From Hwangdonia lutea (GTDB lineage: Bacteria; Bacteroidota; Bacteroidia; Flavobacteriales; Flavobacteriaceae): a DNA stretch of 64,000 bases. A model generated the notes under the pieces. That model ran no database searches. It was given only the letters and a program-made list of their open reading frames with translations, and had not been told where the DNA came from. The position numbers and the translations under genes are program-made. The stretch lies in the NCBI RefSeq assembly GCF_032814565.1, contig NZ_CP136521.1, positions 1,274,501 through 1,338,500 on the forward strand. The letters run 5' to 3'. Positions 18,809-28,852 of this stretch are shown piece after piece (position 1 is the stretch's first letter; each line of letters begins with the position of its first letter).

Positions 18809-18828
18809 ATTCCCGCCTTCGCGGGAAT
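18809..18828. repeat. Perfect short REP hairpin
   Basis: ATTCCCGC-CTTC-GCGGGAAT: 8-bp perfect stem with a CTTC loop, 14 bases before the hppD ATG. Could affect hppD translation or act as a weak attenuator. Confidence 0.75.
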
Positions 18829-18842
18829 ACAAAACTAAACAA

Positions 18843-20003
18843 ATGAGTAAAGACATAAAATCAGTAAACTACGGTTTAGAAAAAATATTTAAAGGCGCCC
18901 AAGATTTCTTGCCGCTTTTAGGAACAGACTATGTAGAATTCTACGTAGGCAACGCAAAACAAGCATCCCACTTTTACAAAACCGCATTCGGGTTTCAATC
19001 CTACGCCTATAAAGGTTTGGAAACCGGCTCGAAAGACACGGTAAGCTATGTGCTAAAGCAAGATAAAATACGCTTGGTGTTAACCACGCCATTAAACAGT
19101 AAATCTAAAATAAACGATCATATTGTAAAGCATGGCGATGGTGTAAAAGTGATTGCACTTTGGGTAGACGATGCTAGAAAATCTTACCAAGAAACCACAA
19201 GCCGTGGCGCCAAATCGTACATGGAACCCACGGTTGAAAAAGACGATCACGGTGAAGTAGTTCGCGCAGGTATTTACACCTATGGCGAAACCGTACACAT
19301 GTTTGTGGAACGCAAAAACTATAAGGGTACATTTTTACCGGGTTTTCGGGAGTGGAAATCAGATTACAACCCTACACCAGTGGGTTTAAAATACATTGAC
19401 CACATGGTTGGAAATGTAGGTTGGGGACAAATGAATACTTGGGTAAAATGGTACGAAGACGTTATGGGGTTTGAAAACTTTTTATCGTTTGATGATAAAC
19501 AAATCCATACCGAATATTCCGCACTTATGAGTAAAGTGATGAGTAATGGTAACGGACGTATAAAATTCCCCATTAACGAACCCGCAAAAGGCAAAAAGAA
19601 ATCGCAAATAGAAGAATATCTCGATTTTTACGAAGGCGCCGGTGTACAACATATTGCCGTAGCGACAGATGATATAATCAGTACGGTATCTCAATTGAGA
19701 GCAAGAGGTATTGAGTTTTTATCAACGCCGCCAGAAGCTTATTACAAAGCTGTTCCGGGGCGTTTGGAAGAACACAGCCATGAGTTAAAAGAAAATATTG
19801 AAACCCTTAAAGGCTTAGGCATTATGATTGATGCCGATGAGGAAGGCTATTTATTGCAAATATTCACAAAACCTGTGGAAGACAGACCCACGCTATTTTT
19901 TGAAATCATTCAACGTATGGGCGCACGCGGTTTTGGCGCAGGAAACTTTAAAGCTCTTTTTGAATCTATTGAACGCGAACAAGCCAATAGAGGGACGCTT
20001 TAA
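18843..20003 (+). CDS. hppD: 4-hydroxyphenylpyruvate dioxygenase
   Basis: Fe(II) enzyme converting 4-hydroxyphenylpyruvate to homogentisate, the second step of tyrosine catabolism. The 386-residue protein has the two vicinal-oxygen-chelate halves: N-terminal DYVEFYVGNAKQASHFYKTAFGFQ and C-terminal KYIDHMVGNV ... GVQHIAVATDDI, with the iron-binding Glu in TLFFEIIQRMGARGFGAGNFKALFESIE near the end. Neighbour of hmgA on the same strand, so tyrosine degradation steps 2 and 3 are adjacent; fumarylacetoacetase is not in the window. Confidence 0.96.
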   Translation: MSKDIKSVNYGLEKIFKGAQDFLPLLGTDYVEFYVGNAKQASHFYKTAFGFQSYAYKGLETGSKDTVSYVLKQDKIRLVLTTPLNSKSKINDHIVKHGDGVKVIALWVDDARKSYQETTSRGAKSYMEPTVEKDDHGEVVRAGIYTYGETVHMFVERKNYKGTFLPGFREWKSDYNPTPVGLKYIDHMVGNVGWGQMNTWVKWYEDVMGFENFLSFDDKQIHTEYSALMSKVMSNGNGRIKFPINEPAKGKKKSQIEEYLDFYEGAGVQHIAVATDDIISTVSQLRARGIEFLSTPPEAYYKAVPGRLEEHSHELKENIETLKGLGIMIDADEEGYLLQIFTKPVEDRPTLFFEIIQRMGARGFGAGNFKALFESIEREQANRGTL

Positions 20004-20009
20004 AAAACA

Positions 20010-20044
20010 AATTGCACGTTTACAACTCCGGTAAACGTGCAATT
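20010..20044 (+). terminator. Strong hairpin after hppD (no T tract)
   Basis: Perfect 14-bp stem AATTGCACGTTTAC / GTAAACGTGCAATT, 7-base loop. It is placed as a terminator or mRNA 3' end but lacks a following T run. The rest of the 382-base gap (20004-20385) is AT-rich and shows no gene; only a promoter-like element at 20301. Confidence 0.65.
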
Positions 20045-20300
20045 ATCGACTAAACTAATTCAAATAAAACCTATAAAATTTCAATAGGCAATCCCTACTA
20101 ATAAATATTCAGTACTTTAATTATTTCACATTTTCAAGCATATAATTTAAGCTAGCACTTCACATCCTATAAAAACCTAGATTTTAATTAATTATACCCT
20201 TTCATCGAAAAAGAAAAAAATGTGAGCATGATTTTTAACTCGATGTAACAAAAAAACGTTAAGAGCTTCTTATAATAACAGGCTGTGTAAAGAATTTTTA

Positions 20301-20309
20301 TATTTTTGG
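20301..20309 (+). promoter_or_regulatory. -7 element (TATTTTTGG) for the DUF3108-kynA-M23-pgi operon
   Basis: Exact TAnnTTTG match about 77 bases before the DUF3108 ATG, in an otherwise empty AT-rich region; no clear TTG at -33. Confidence 0.5.
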
Positions 20310-20385
20310 AACAGTAATTGTAATTTCTTGCGTACAACAATAAAAGTAAACTCTAAGAGTTACAATACCTATCACCCAATAAAAC

Positions 20386-21168
20386 ATGAAAAAAACACTA
20401 CTTATTTTACTCACATTTGGCACCATGCAAATGGCTTTTTCTCAACAGGAGTCTGCGTTTGGCGATGGCGAATGGTTTAAATTTAGAATGAGTTACAGCA
20501 ACTGGTTAAAAGCTGGAGAGGCCACACTTACCGTTAAAGACTCCAAGTTAAACAACAAAGATGTTTACCATGTGGTTGGAAAAGGAAAAACCACGGGTAT
20601 GATAAAGTGGTTTTTTAAAGTAAAGGACCGCTATGAAAGCTACTTTGACAAACAAACCTTGTTACCTTATAAATTTGTTAGAAACATAGATGAGGGCGGG
20701 CACACCAAGGATATTGAAATTGACTTCGACCAAAAAAACAACAAAGCCCACGTAAACGACAAAAAACACAAGAAAAAAACAGTATGGAGCACCAAGCCCA
20801 ATATACAAGATATGGTGTCTACCTATTACTATTTGCGCAACAACATTGATATAAGCACTTTAAAAATTGGCGATGAGTTTAAGGTTGACATGTTTTTTGA
20901 CGAAGAAACCTACGGATTCAAATTACAGTATTTGGGCAAAGAAACCATAAGCACCAATTTTGGTAAAATCGAAGCCCTAAAATTTAGGCCTTATGTAATG
21001 GCAGGACGCGTTTTTAAAGAAGAAGAAAGTTTAACGCTTTGGGTGTCAAACGACAAAAATAAAGTACCTTTGCGCATTAAAGCAGATTTAGCCGTGGGAT
21101 CGTTAAGAGCAGACCTTGAGGCTTTTAAGGGCTTAAAACACCCATTCCAAATTGTTGTTGAAAATTAA
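20386..21168 (+). CDS. DUF3108 domain-containing exported protein
   Basis: 260 residues with a signal peptide (MKKTLLILLTFGTMQMAFSQ) and a single DUF3108 beta-rich domain, recognised by GEWFKFRMSYSNWLKAGEAT, KTTGMIKWFFKVKDRYESYF and the WSTKPNIQDMVSTYYYLRN segment. DUF3108 proteins are predicted periplasmic lipocalin-like folds with unsettled function. First gene of a plus-strand run with kynA (7-base gap), the M23 peptidase (overlapping) and pgi (2-base gap), so it is probably co-expressed with envelope maintenance. Confidence 0.88.
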   Translation: MKKTLLILLTFGTMQMAFSQQESAFGDGEWFKFRMSYSNWLKAGEATLTVKDSKLNNKDVYHVVGKGKTTGMIKWFFKVKDRYESYFDKQTLLPYKFVRNIDEGGHTKDIEIDFDQKNNKAHVNDKKHKKKTVWSTKPNIQDMVSTYYYLRNNIDISTLKIGDEFKVDMFFDEETYGFKLQYLGKETISTNFGKIEALKFRPYVMAGRVFKEEESLTLWVSNDKNKVPLRIKADLAVGSLRADLEAFKGLKHPFQIVVEN

Positions 21169-21175
21169 ATAGATT

Positions 21176-22093
21176 TTGAGTACAGATATTACCAACCAGC
21201 TTAAAGAAAAATACGAGGCCATAGACCAAGATTTAGAGGTTCATTTAGAAGGTCTTTTATATAGCAAACCCATTAATTATTGGGATTATATTCAAACAGA
21301 TGCCTTATTGAATTTACAAATACAGCGCACCACATTGCCCGACGAGATGGTATTTATCATGTACCATCAAATAAACGAGCTGTTGTTTAAAATGATACTG
21401 GGCGAAATCGAGCAAGTGGCCAAACACGATGCCGTTGATGCCGAATTGTTCACCTCAAAACTAATGCGCATCAGTCGTTATTTTGATATGCTTACATCGT
21501 CTTTTACAATTATGAAAGACGGTATGGACGTGGAGCAGTACAATAAATTTAGAAAAACATTAACCCCGGCAAGCGGATTTCAAAGTGCACAATATCGAAA
21601 AATTGAATTTGCATCCACAGAGCTCATCAACCTTATAGACAACAGGTTTAGGGATTCTATTGACAGAAACACCTCTTACGAACATGCTTTCGAGCATTTG
21701 TATTGGCAAGCCGCCGGAAAAGATTATAAAACAGGTAAAAAAAGCTATACTTTAACAGCTTTTGAAGAACGTTATAAAGAAGAGTTTATTAGATTTACCA
21801 AATTTTACAACACAAACAATTTATTATCAAAATTTAGAAAACTTCCAGAAGCAGTTCAGGCAGATAAAAGCTTAATTAAAGCCATGCGTCACTACGATTA
21901 TACAGTAAACATAAAATGGGTGATGGCGCATTACAACACCGCAAACCACTATTTAAACATAGGCGGTAAAACAGCCGAAGCTACGGGCGGAAGTGAATGG
22001 GTGAAATACATGCACCCGAAATATCAAAGAAGAATATTTTTTCCAGAATTATGGACCGAAAAAGAATTACGAGAATGGGGAACAAATGTTTAG
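21176..22093 (+). CDS. kynA: Tryptophan 2,3-dioxygenase
   Basis: Haem enzyme that opens the tryptophan indole ring to N-formylkynurenine. TTG at 21176 is used because no in-frame ATG precedes the conserved N-terminal region (KPINYWDYIQTDALLNLQ). Family motifs: DEMVFIMYHQINELLFKMIL with the haem-ligand region, FQSAQYRKIEF, VNIKWVMAHYNTANHYL and the GGSEWVKYMHPKY C-terminal end. 305 residues, normal. Sits between DUF3108 and an M23 peptidase that overlaps its last 19 bases. Together with hmgA and hppD upstream, aromatic amino acid breakdown is concentrated here. No other kynurenine-pathway gene is visible. Confidence 0.93.
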   Translation: MSTDITNQLKEKYEAIDQDLEVHLEGLLYSKPINYWDYIQTDALLNLQIQRTTLPDEMVFIMYHQINELLFKMILGEIEQVAKHDAVDAELFTSKLMRISRYFDMLTSSFTIMKDGMDVEQYNKFRKTLTPASGFQSAQYRKIEFASTELINLIDNRFRDSIDRNTSYEHAFEHLYWQAAGKDYKTGKKSYTLTAFEERYKEEFIRFTKFYNTNNLLSKFRKLPEAVQADKSLIKAMRHYDYTVNIKWVMAHYNTANHYLNIGGKTAEATGGSEWVKYMHPKYQRRIFFPELWTEKELREWGTNV

Positions 22094-23367
22094 TATGGGC
22101 TTTACTAGCCCTAACCTTTATGGCTTGCAAAAAAGACAAACCCGAGCCAACACCAGTTTTACAAGAAGAAGTTGCTATAGTTGAGAAACCAAAGGAAGTT
22201 TATGAATTTGGCTTTAATTTAAACGACTATACAGTTAAAAGAGACACCATAAAAAAGGGAGATACTTTTGGAGTTATTTTAGAGCAAAACAACATAGGCT
22301 ACCCGAAAATATTTCATATTGCTGAAAAAGCTAAAGATACTTTTGATATTCGTAGACTCCAAGTGGGTAAACCGTATACCATGTTGTTTTCCAAAGACTC
22401 TATAGAGGTTCCAGAGAGCTTTATTTATCAACCCACAAAAGAAGAATATGTGGTTATAAATTTCAAGGATTCTATTCACGCCTTTAAAAGCCGGAAACCC
22501 ATCACTTATGTTGAAAAAACATTGTCTGGCGTTATTACAAGTAGCATTTCTGAAACTTTGGACGAAAAAGGCATAAGCGCAGTGTTAACCAATAAATTAG
22601 CGGACGATATTTATGCTTGGACGATCGATTTTAGGAGACTTCAGAAAGGTGACCGATTTAAGGTAATTTATACTGATAAATATATTGACGATTCTATATA
22701 CGGTGGTATACACGACGTTAAAGCAGCTTATTTTGAGCATAATAAAGAACCTTTTTACGCTTTTCAATTTGTAACAGATTCAACCAAGGGCATCATAGAT
22801 TACTTTAATCATGAAGCTAAAAATTTACGAAGGGCTTTCTTAAAATCACCTATTAAATTTGGCAGATTATCTTCTCGATATAATTTAAAGCGAAGAATTG
22901 CATATTATGGTTATAAAATAAGACCACATAGAGGCACTGATTTTGCTGCCCCTGTTGGAACCCCCATAATGGCGACTGCCAATGGAACCGTTACGGCTTC
23001 AACACGAAGAGGTGGTAATGGTAAATATGTAAAAATAAGGCATAATGCCACCTACGAAACCCAATATTTGCATATGAGCAAACGCTTAGTTAAAGTAGGG
23101 CAGTTTGTAAAACAAGGCGATATTATTGGAAGAGTAGGTATGACAGGTAATACCGGCGGACCTCACGTGTGTTATCGCTTCTGGAAAAACGGAAGGGAAG
23201 TCGATCCTTTTAAGCAAAAATTACCAGAAGCTAAACCTATTTCAGATTCCTTAAAGTTCAAGTTTTTAGAGTATATCAAACCTATAAAATATAAATTGGA
23301 CAATATTCAATTTGAACCTGAAATTATTGAACAAGAACAAGCCATAATCACTCAAGCAAATTCATAA
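22075..23367 (+). CDS. M23-family peptidoglycan endopeptidase, lipoprotein
   Basis: Start at the ATG of 22075, overlapping kynA, because it gives a lipoprotein signal ([18 protein letters not shown], Cys18 acylated). The ~60-residue LysM/OapA-like portion ([17 protein letters not shown]) precedes the LytM domain: zinc ligands His285 and Asp289 in [11 protein letters not shown], and YLHM at His333. The last motif, usually HLH, reads GPHVCY (His364-Val-Cys366), so the third zinc ligand would be Cys rather than His. Expected to cut peptide cross-links in the periplasm. The 2-base gap to pgi suggests one transcript. Confidence 0.9.
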   Translation: MGNKCLVWALLALTFMACKKDKPEPTPVLQEEVAIVEKPKEVYEFGFNLNDYTVKRDTIKKGDTFGVILEQNNIGYPKIFHIAEKAKDTFDIRRLQVGKPYTMLFSKDSIEVPESFIYQPTKEEYVVINFKDSIHAFKSRKPITYVEKTLSGVITSSISETLDEKGISAVLTNKLADDIYAWTIDFRRLQKGDRFKVIYTDKYIDDSIYGGIHDVKAAYFEHNKEPFYAFQFVTDSTKGIIDYFNHEAKNLRRAFLKSPIKFGRLSSRYNLKRRIAYYGYKIRPHRGTDFAAPVGTPIMATANGTVTASTRRGGNGKYVKIRHNATYETQYLHMSKRLVKVGQFVKQGDIIGRVGMTGNTGGPHVCYRFWKNGREVDPFKQKLPEAKPISDSLKFKFLEYIKPIKYKLDNIQFEPEIIEQEQAIITQANS

Positions 23368-23369
23368 GT

Positions 23370-24989
23370 ATGCCACTACCAACCATAAACCCAACCGCAA
23401 CCCAATCTTGGAAAAAATTGCAAGAGCATTATAAGAAAATCAATAATGTTCACATGAAAGATTTGTTCGCACAAGACAGCGACCGAGCTAATAAATTTAC
23501 CATTACTTGGGATGATTTTTATGTTGATTTTTCAAAAAACAGAATAACCGAAGAGACGTTCAACTACTTGTTGGAATTGGCTGATGAAGTTAAATTAAAA
23601 GACGCTATTGCAAGTCAGTTTTCAGGTGAGAAAATTAATCAAACCGAAGGGCGCGCCGTATTACACACCGCATTACGCGCTCCTAATAATGCCGAGTTTT
23701 ATGTTGATGGCGTTAACGTCATGCCAGAAATCCATCAAGTAAAACAAAAAATTGAATCTTTTACAAACGATGTTGTAAACGGTAATTTAAAAGGCTTTAC
23801 AGGCAAACCATTTACCGATATTGTAAATATTGGTATCGGTGGATCTGACTTAGGACCAGCCATGGTTGTGGAATCCTTACAATATTACAAAAATCACCTC
23901 ACCACACATTTTGTTAGCAATGTTGATGGCGATCACGTCAATGAAGTGATTAAAAAACTAAATCCCGATACCACACTTTTTGTGGTGGTTTCAAAAACGT
24001 TTACTACGCAAGAAACCTTATCTAATGCCAACACGATTAAAGATTGGTTTCTAAAAACTGCAAGTCAAGAGGCCATTGCAAAACACTTTGTTGCGGTTTC
24101 TACAAATATTGAAAGCGTAAAGAGTTTTGGCATAGACCAGAACAATATTTTCCCTATGTGGGATTGGGTTGGCGGTCGTTTTTCACTGTGGAGTGCCGTC
24201 GGTTTAAGCATCAGTTTAGCCATGGGTTATAACAACTTTGACAATTTGTTAAACGGTGCCCATAAAATGGACAACCATTTTAAAACAGAAAATTTTAAAA
24301 CCAACATCCCCGTAGTTTTAGCGCTAATAAGTGTTTGGTACAACAATTTTTTTAAAGCCGAAAGCGAAGCCGTAATTGGCTATTCACAATACCTAAATCA
24401 ATTTGCAACCTATTTGCAACAAGGCATTATGGAAAGCAATGGGAAAAGCGTTGATAGAAACGGAGATGCTATAGATTATGAAACAGGCACTTTAATTTGG
24501 GGCGAACCGGGAACCAATTCGCAGCATGCCTTTTTTCAACTTATTCATCAAGGCACTAAATTAATACCAGCAGATTTTATTGGGTTTGTAAAGTCGTTAC
24601 ACGGCAATCAAGACCATCAGGATAAATTAACGTCTAACTTTTTAGCACAAACCGAAGCGCTTTTAAACGGAAAAAGCAAAGACGAAGTTATTGCTGAAGG
24701 CACTGATGCATCCATAATCCCATTCAAAATATTTAAAGGCAATAAGCCAACAAATACTATTTTTATAAACAAATTAACACCCGAAAGTTTAGGGAAATTA
24801 ATTGCGATATACGAGCATAAAATATTTGTACAAGGCATTATTTGGAATATTTTTAGCTACGACCAGTTTGGGGTCGAATTGGGCAAGCAATTGGCCAGTA
24901 AAATATTAAAAGAGTTTGGTACAAGTGCCATTGGCAATCATGATTCTTCCACAAGCAACCTTTTGAATTATTACAAGAATTTATCTTAA
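23370..24989 (+). CDS. pgi: Glucose-6-phosphate isomerase
   Basis: Interconverts glucose 6-phosphate and fructose 6-phosphate. 539 residues with SIS-domain motifs: [17 protein letters not shown], the signature [32 protein letters not shown], and [18 protein letters not shown] with the catalytic Glu and His. Also [21 protein letters not shown] near the C terminus. Final gene of the DUF3108-kynA-M23-pgi run; a terminator follows. Confidence 0.97.
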   Translation: MPLPTINPTATQSWKKLQEHYKKINNVHMKDLFAQDSDRANKFTITWDDFYVDFSKNRITEETFNYLLELADEVKLKDAIASQFSGEKINQTEGRAVLHTALRAPNNAEFYVDGVNVMPEIHQVKQKIESFTNDVVNGNLKGFTGKPFTDIVNIGIGGSDLGPAMVVESLQYYKNHLTTHFVSNVDGDHVNEVIKKLNPDTTLFVVVSKTFTTQETLSNANTIKDWFLKTASQEAIAKHFVAVSTNIESVKSFGIDQNNIFPMWDWVGGRFSLWSAVGLSISLAMGYNNFDNLLNGAHKMDNHFKTENFKTNIPVVLALISVWYNNFFKAESEAVIGYSQYLNQFATYLQQGIMESNGKSVDRNGDAIDYETGTLIWGEPGTNSQHAFFQLIHQGTKLIPADFIGFVKSLHGNQDHQDKLTSNFLAQTEALLNGKSKDEVIAEGTDASIIPFKIFKGNKPTNTIFINKLTPESLGKLIAIYEHKIFVQGIIWNIFSYDQFGVELGKQLASKILKEFGTSAIGNHDSSTSNLLNYYKNLS

Positions 24990-25018
24990 TTTATTGCGAT
25001 ATCATTAAAATCAACATC

Positions 25019-25053
25019 AAAAAGGCAAATATTGTTAATATTTGCCTTTTTTT
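25019..25053 (+). terminator. Terminator after pgi
   Basis: Stem AAAAAGGCAAATATT / AATATTTGCCTTTTT with a GTT loop and trailing T run. Confidence 0.9.
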
Positions 25054-25059
25054 GTTTAT

Positions 25060-25090
25060 AACTAAATGTTAAGTTTGTTAACATTTAGTT
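25060..25090. promoter_or_regulatory. Perfect 13-bp palindrome upstream of a TonB receptor
   Basis: AACTAAATGTTAA-GTTTG-TTAACATTTAGTT, immediately after the pgi terminator and upstream of the -7 element at 25114. No T tract follows, so an operator for a dimeric regulator is as likely as a terminator. Confidence 0.5.
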
Positions 25091-25113
25091 AATGTTAATT
25101 ACTTAATTATATG

Positions 25114-25122
25114 TATTTTTGC
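25114..25122 (+). promoter_or_regulatory. -7 element (TATTTTTGC) for the first TonB receptor operon
   Basis: Exact TAnnTTTG plus C, about 34 bases before the receptor ATG; -33 region is weak. Confidence 0.6.
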
Positions 25123-25155
25123 GTCGACTAATTTCAAAATAATTAATTTAAAATT

Positions 25156-27711
25156 ATGAAAAAAACTTCTCAATTTTTATTGCTGACTGTAGCTTTTTTA
25201 TGTTCTACAGTAATTATGGCACAAAGTACTTTAACCGGTTCGGTTTTAGAAACAGGAAGCAATATACCACTTCCGGGAGCTAATATTATCGAAAAAGGTA
25301 CTACCAATGGTGTAACTTCAGACTTTGATGGAAACTTCACGCTTAAAACGCAAGCTTCCTCTGGCGAAATTGTAATCACTTTTGTGGGTTATAGCTCGAA
25401 AACCGTATCTTTTTCCGGAGATACCGATCTCGGAAATATTTTCCTAGAATCTAGTCAAGTAGGTCTTGATGAAATACAAATTATTGCTTCTGTGGCTGTT
25501 GACAGAAAAACACCAGTTGCCGTATCAACTGTAAAAGCAGCCGATATAGAGCTTAAATTAGGAACGCAAGAATTTCCTGAGATTTTAAAATCAACTCCAG
25601 GCGTATATGCTACTAAAGCTGGAGGTGGTTATGGTGACGGAAGAATTAATCTTCGTGGTTTTAATTCAGAAAATGTAGCCGTTATGATTAATGGTATTCC
25701 AGTTAACGATATGGAAAACGGTCGTGTATATTGGTCTAACTGGGCAGGACTGGGAGATGTTACAAGCTCAATGCAAGTTCAAAGAGGTTTGGGAGCTTCC
25801 AAACTAGCAGTACCGTCTATTGGAGGTACCATAAACATCATTACAAAAACTACTGATGTTGAAGCTGGCGGTAACGTATTTACTACTATAGCTAACGATG
25901 GTTACAAAAAGTTTGGTTTAACTTATTCAACTGGCTTATTGGAAAACGGTTTTGCTGCTACAGTATCAGCTGCCAAAACAGAAGGAGATGGGTACGTTGA
26001 TGGTACTGAATTTACAGGAGTTTCTTATTTTGTTAATATTTCTAAAGAAATTAACGATGCACATAAGTTGTCTTTTTCAGCTTTTGGTTCCAAACAACGT
26101 CATGGACAAAGACAAAACAGACAGCTAATTTCAACCTTTAGAAAAAGTGATAGAGGTAGAAAATTTAATGCAGATTGGGGTTATAAGAATGGACAAGTAA
26201 CACACCAAGAAGATAACTTTTATAACAAACCTCAAATGTCTTTAAACCATTATTGGAATTTAAATGACAATACCTCAATTAATACTTCTGCATACGCATC
26301 CTTCGGGTCTGGTGGTGGAGGCGGTACTGCTGGAGATTATAAGTTTGGTTTTGATGCCTCTACAGGGCAAGGAGAATACAGAATTGGGAATTTTGGCCCT
26401 ATAGATTTTGATAAAATTGTAGATGAAAACATTGCTGCAGGAGCAAATGGAGCTGAAACTTATTTACGAGCATCTCGTAATGACCATAATTGGTATGGTG
26501 TATTATCTACTTTAAAAACTAACCTGTCTGATGATTTAGTTTTATTAACAGGCTTAGACTACAGAAACTATACAGGTATTCATTTCTCAGAAGTAACAGA
26601 TTTATTAGGAGCCCAATACGCTTTGGATGATGGAAATGTTAACAACCCTAATGCAGCACTTCAAGTGGGTGACAAAAGAGATTATTATAACGATGGTAAA
26701 GTAGGTTGGTTAGGTGCCTTTGGCCAGTTAGAGTATGATATCAATGAAAAATTCAATACTTTTATATCATTAGCGGCATCAAACACGTCTTATAAGAGAA
26801 TAGACTATTTTAACTATTTAGATAGTGATCCATTACAAGAAACAGACAATTACAATTTCTTTGGATACAGCGCTAAAGGTGGTGCGAATTATAGAATTGA
26901 TGGTAATCATAATGTATTTGCAAACCTTGGTTACTTCGAAAAAGCTCCAGGTTTTGATGCTGTATTTTTAAACTTTAGCAATGATAATATTAACGCAGAC
27001 GCACCAAATCAAAAAATATCAAGTTTTGAATTAGGTTATGGCTTCCGTGGTGAAAAACTATCGGCTAATGTAAACCTTTACAGTACCAGATGGAATGATA
27101 GAACAGAAACAGCATCCTTCCAACAACCTGACGGAACAAGAGCTGCTGCCAATATTTTAGGCGTAAATGCCATTCACCAAGGAGTAGAGTTGGATTTTGT
27201 TTATAGAGCTAATGCTAATTTAAACATTACTGGTATGGCATCTTTAGGAGATTGGAGATGGGATAGCAACGTAACAGATGTTGATATTCTTGATGAAGAC
27301 CAAAATGTAGTGGAAACAGTAGATCTATTTATTAAAGACCTACATGTTGCTGATGCCGCCCAAACAACAATGGCATTGGGTGTTAATTATAAATTTTCTC
27401 CAGAAACGAGACTTATTATTGATTATAATTATTATGACAATATTTATGCAGATTTTGACCCAAGTGACCGAGGAACAGAAGGCGCACCTCCTGCGTGGAA
27501 AATGCCTGCATACGGACTATTTGACATAGCTATGACACATGGCTTTAAATTTGGCTCTTTCGATGCTAGTTTAACAGCAAGAATGAATAATGTTTTTGAT
27601 ACTGAATACATCTCTGATGCCCAAGATGGATCTGGATCTACTGCAGATTCAGCCTTAGTATACTTTGGATACGGAAGAACATTTAGTATTGGAGCAAAAC
27701 TTAATTTTTAA
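25156..27711 (+). CDS. TonB-dependent outer-membrane receptor
   Basis: 851 residues. Signal peptide to about residue 22 (ending VIMAQ); CarboxypepD-regulatory-like domain (about 24-105; LTGSVLETGSNIPLPGANI); plug domain with the receptor signature (GEIRLRGF-type stretch GRINLRGFNSENVAVMINGIPVND, AVPSIGGTINIITK) and a 22-strand-type beta-barrel to the terminal phenylalanine (FSIGAKLNF). Imports a substrate across the outer membrane with TonB energy. It is not followed by a SusD gene; instead a repeat lipoprotein starts 12 bases later, then a surface endonuclease. The substrate may thus be nucleic-acid-derived (nucleotides, phosphate), by context only. Confidence 0.93.
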   Translation: MKKTSQFLLLTVAFLCSTVIMAQSTLTGSVLETGSNIPLPGANIIEKGTTNGVTSDFDGNFTLKTQASSGEIVITFVGYSSKTVSFSGDTDLGNIFLESSQVGLDEIQIIASVAVDRKTPVAVSTVKAADIELKLGTQEFPEILKSTPGVYATKAGGGYGDGRINLRGFNSENVAVMINGIPVNDMENGRVYWSNWAGLGDVTSSMQVQRGLGASKLAVPSIGGTINIITKTTDVEAGGNVFTTIANDGYKKFGLTYSTGLLENGFAATVSAAKTEGDGYVDGTEFTGVSYFVNISKEINDAHKLSFSAFGSKQRHGQRQNRQLISTFRKSDRGRKFNADWGYKNGQVTHQEDNFYNKPQMSLNHYWNLNDNTSINTSAYASFGSGGGGGTAGDYKFGFDASTGQGEYRIGNFGPIDFDKIVDENIAAGANGAETYLRASRNDHNWYGVLSTLKTNLSDDLVLLTGLDYRNYTGIHFSEVTDLLGAQYALDDGNVNNPNAALQVGDKRDYYNDGKVGWLGAFGQLEYDINEKFNTFISLAASNTSYKRIDYFNYLDSDPLQETDNYNFFGYSAKGGANYRIDGNHNVFANLGYFEKAPGFDAVFLNFSNDNINADAPNQKISSFELGYGFRGEKLSANVNLYSTRWNDRTETASFQQPDGTRAAANILGVNAIHQGVELDFVYRANANLNITGMASLGDWRWDSNVTDVDILDEDQNVVETVDLFIKDLHVADAAQTTMALGVNYKFSPETRLIIDYNYYDNIYADFDPSDRGTEGAPPAWKMPAYGLFDIAMTHGFKFGSFDASLTARMNNVFDTEYISDAQDGSGSTADSALVYFGYGRTFSIGAKLNF

Positions 27712-27723
27712 AAAAAAAAGAAA

Positions 27724-28833
27724 ATGAAAAAATTAATTTATTTAATAGCAGTTTTAGGGATAACCTTTACAGGTTGTAATCCTAATGAAGATATCTATAA
27801 CAAGATAGATGCAGAAGCTAATCCTATAGTTGGTGATGCTGTTATAACCCTATCGGATGAAGACTACGATGAGCTTGAATTGAATTTCGGAAATTTTAAC
27901 TCTGTAGATGATGCTAAAGCGATGCTACCAAGTTTCTTAGAAGACAAATACCCTGTTTGGGGTAAAGGTTCTTCAGCTTTAGTAACTTTTAAGTGGTACA
28001 ATCCCATTGAAACTTACGAAGCAGCTGTTTACGAATTGTCAGATGCAGAACATAATGCGATAACAGGGAATACATATGGAAATTTTGATGAAAATGGACA
28101 CATTTATGATTATTTAGATGCGACTTATCCAAATCCAGAAGAAGGCGACTTTGTATCGTTAAGATATCGTTTTTATAGCGGTGGTGAAATGACATTAACC
28201 GATGGTTTTGCTTTTGAAGACGGATCATGGGTGAAATTCACAGGATTTACAGAAGATCAATATAACGATATGGGCGAAGGTTTTCCTAACTTTTCTAGTG
28301 AAGATGAAGCAAACCAGAAAATTCCAATTGCTTTATTAGATATCTTTAAATTTAACCCTAAGAGTGCTGGCGATATCGTTTTATCAATGTATGAGTTATA
28401 TGTTGGCGGAGGCGTAACAGAAAGCTATACCGCTGCGTATATTTTTGATGGTGTAGCATTTTCAGCTTACAGTAATGTAGCTGAAGAAACTGTTCAGTTT
28501 GGACATGATGGAACAACCTGGGTGCCAGATAACACCATAAAATACACTTTTACAACTGATGATGTTGCATTGATATCTAATGCGCTTATTGGTACTTATC
28601 CTGGACCTGCAGATAATGTTGGCTTCTTTGGAAGTTTTGACAGAAGAGAAAGCAGCAGCAACTACTGGAGTGATGCCATGCTTTTAGAAGCATTTAACTT
28701 ACTGTTGGATAACAAACACCCTAGTGCAGAAGAAGGACAGAAATATGTACTTACTTTTATAATCTACAATGGCGCTACAACTAACGAAACAAAAAGCGTT
28801 ATTAAAACTGGAGGCGTTTGGGTTTATCAATAA
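27724..28833 (+). CDS. Lipoprotein with four internal repeats, TonB-receptor partner
   Basis: 369 residues, lipoprotein signal MKKLIYLIAVLGITFTGC (Cys18). The rest appears to consist of four related units of 70-90 residues beginning near ITLSDEDYDEL, YELSDAEHNAI, FTEDQYNDMG and FTTDDVALIS; each has an acidic start, an asparagine-phenylalanine turn, a KYP/TYP/KHP-type motif followed by G-x(3-5) and strands, and an ending like GG-x-WV-x-Y. I do not recognise a named family. Position directly after the receptor and before the endonuclease, where SusD would normally lie, suggests a surface substrate-capture role. A terminator separates it from the nuclease. Confidence 0.75.
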   Translation: MKKLIYLIAVLGITFTGCNPNEDIYNKIDAEANPIVGDAVITLSDEDYDELELNFGNFNSVDDAKAMLPSFLEDKYPVWGKGSSALVTFKWYNPIETYEAAVYELSDAEHNAITGNTYGNFDENGHIYDYLDATYPNPEEGDFVSLRYRFYSGGEMTLTDGFAFEDGSWVKFTGFTEDQYNDMGEGFPNFSSEDEANQKIPIALLDIFKFNPKSAGDIVLSMYELYVGGGVTESYTAAYIFDGVAFSAYSNVAEETVQFGHDGTTWVPDNTIKYTFTTDDVALISNALIGTYPGPADNVGFFGSFDRRESSSNYWSDAMLLEAFNLLLDNKHPSAEEGQKYVLTFIIYNGATTNETKSVIKTGGVWVYQ

Positions 28834-28852
28834 TATAGTATATTGTTAAAAT

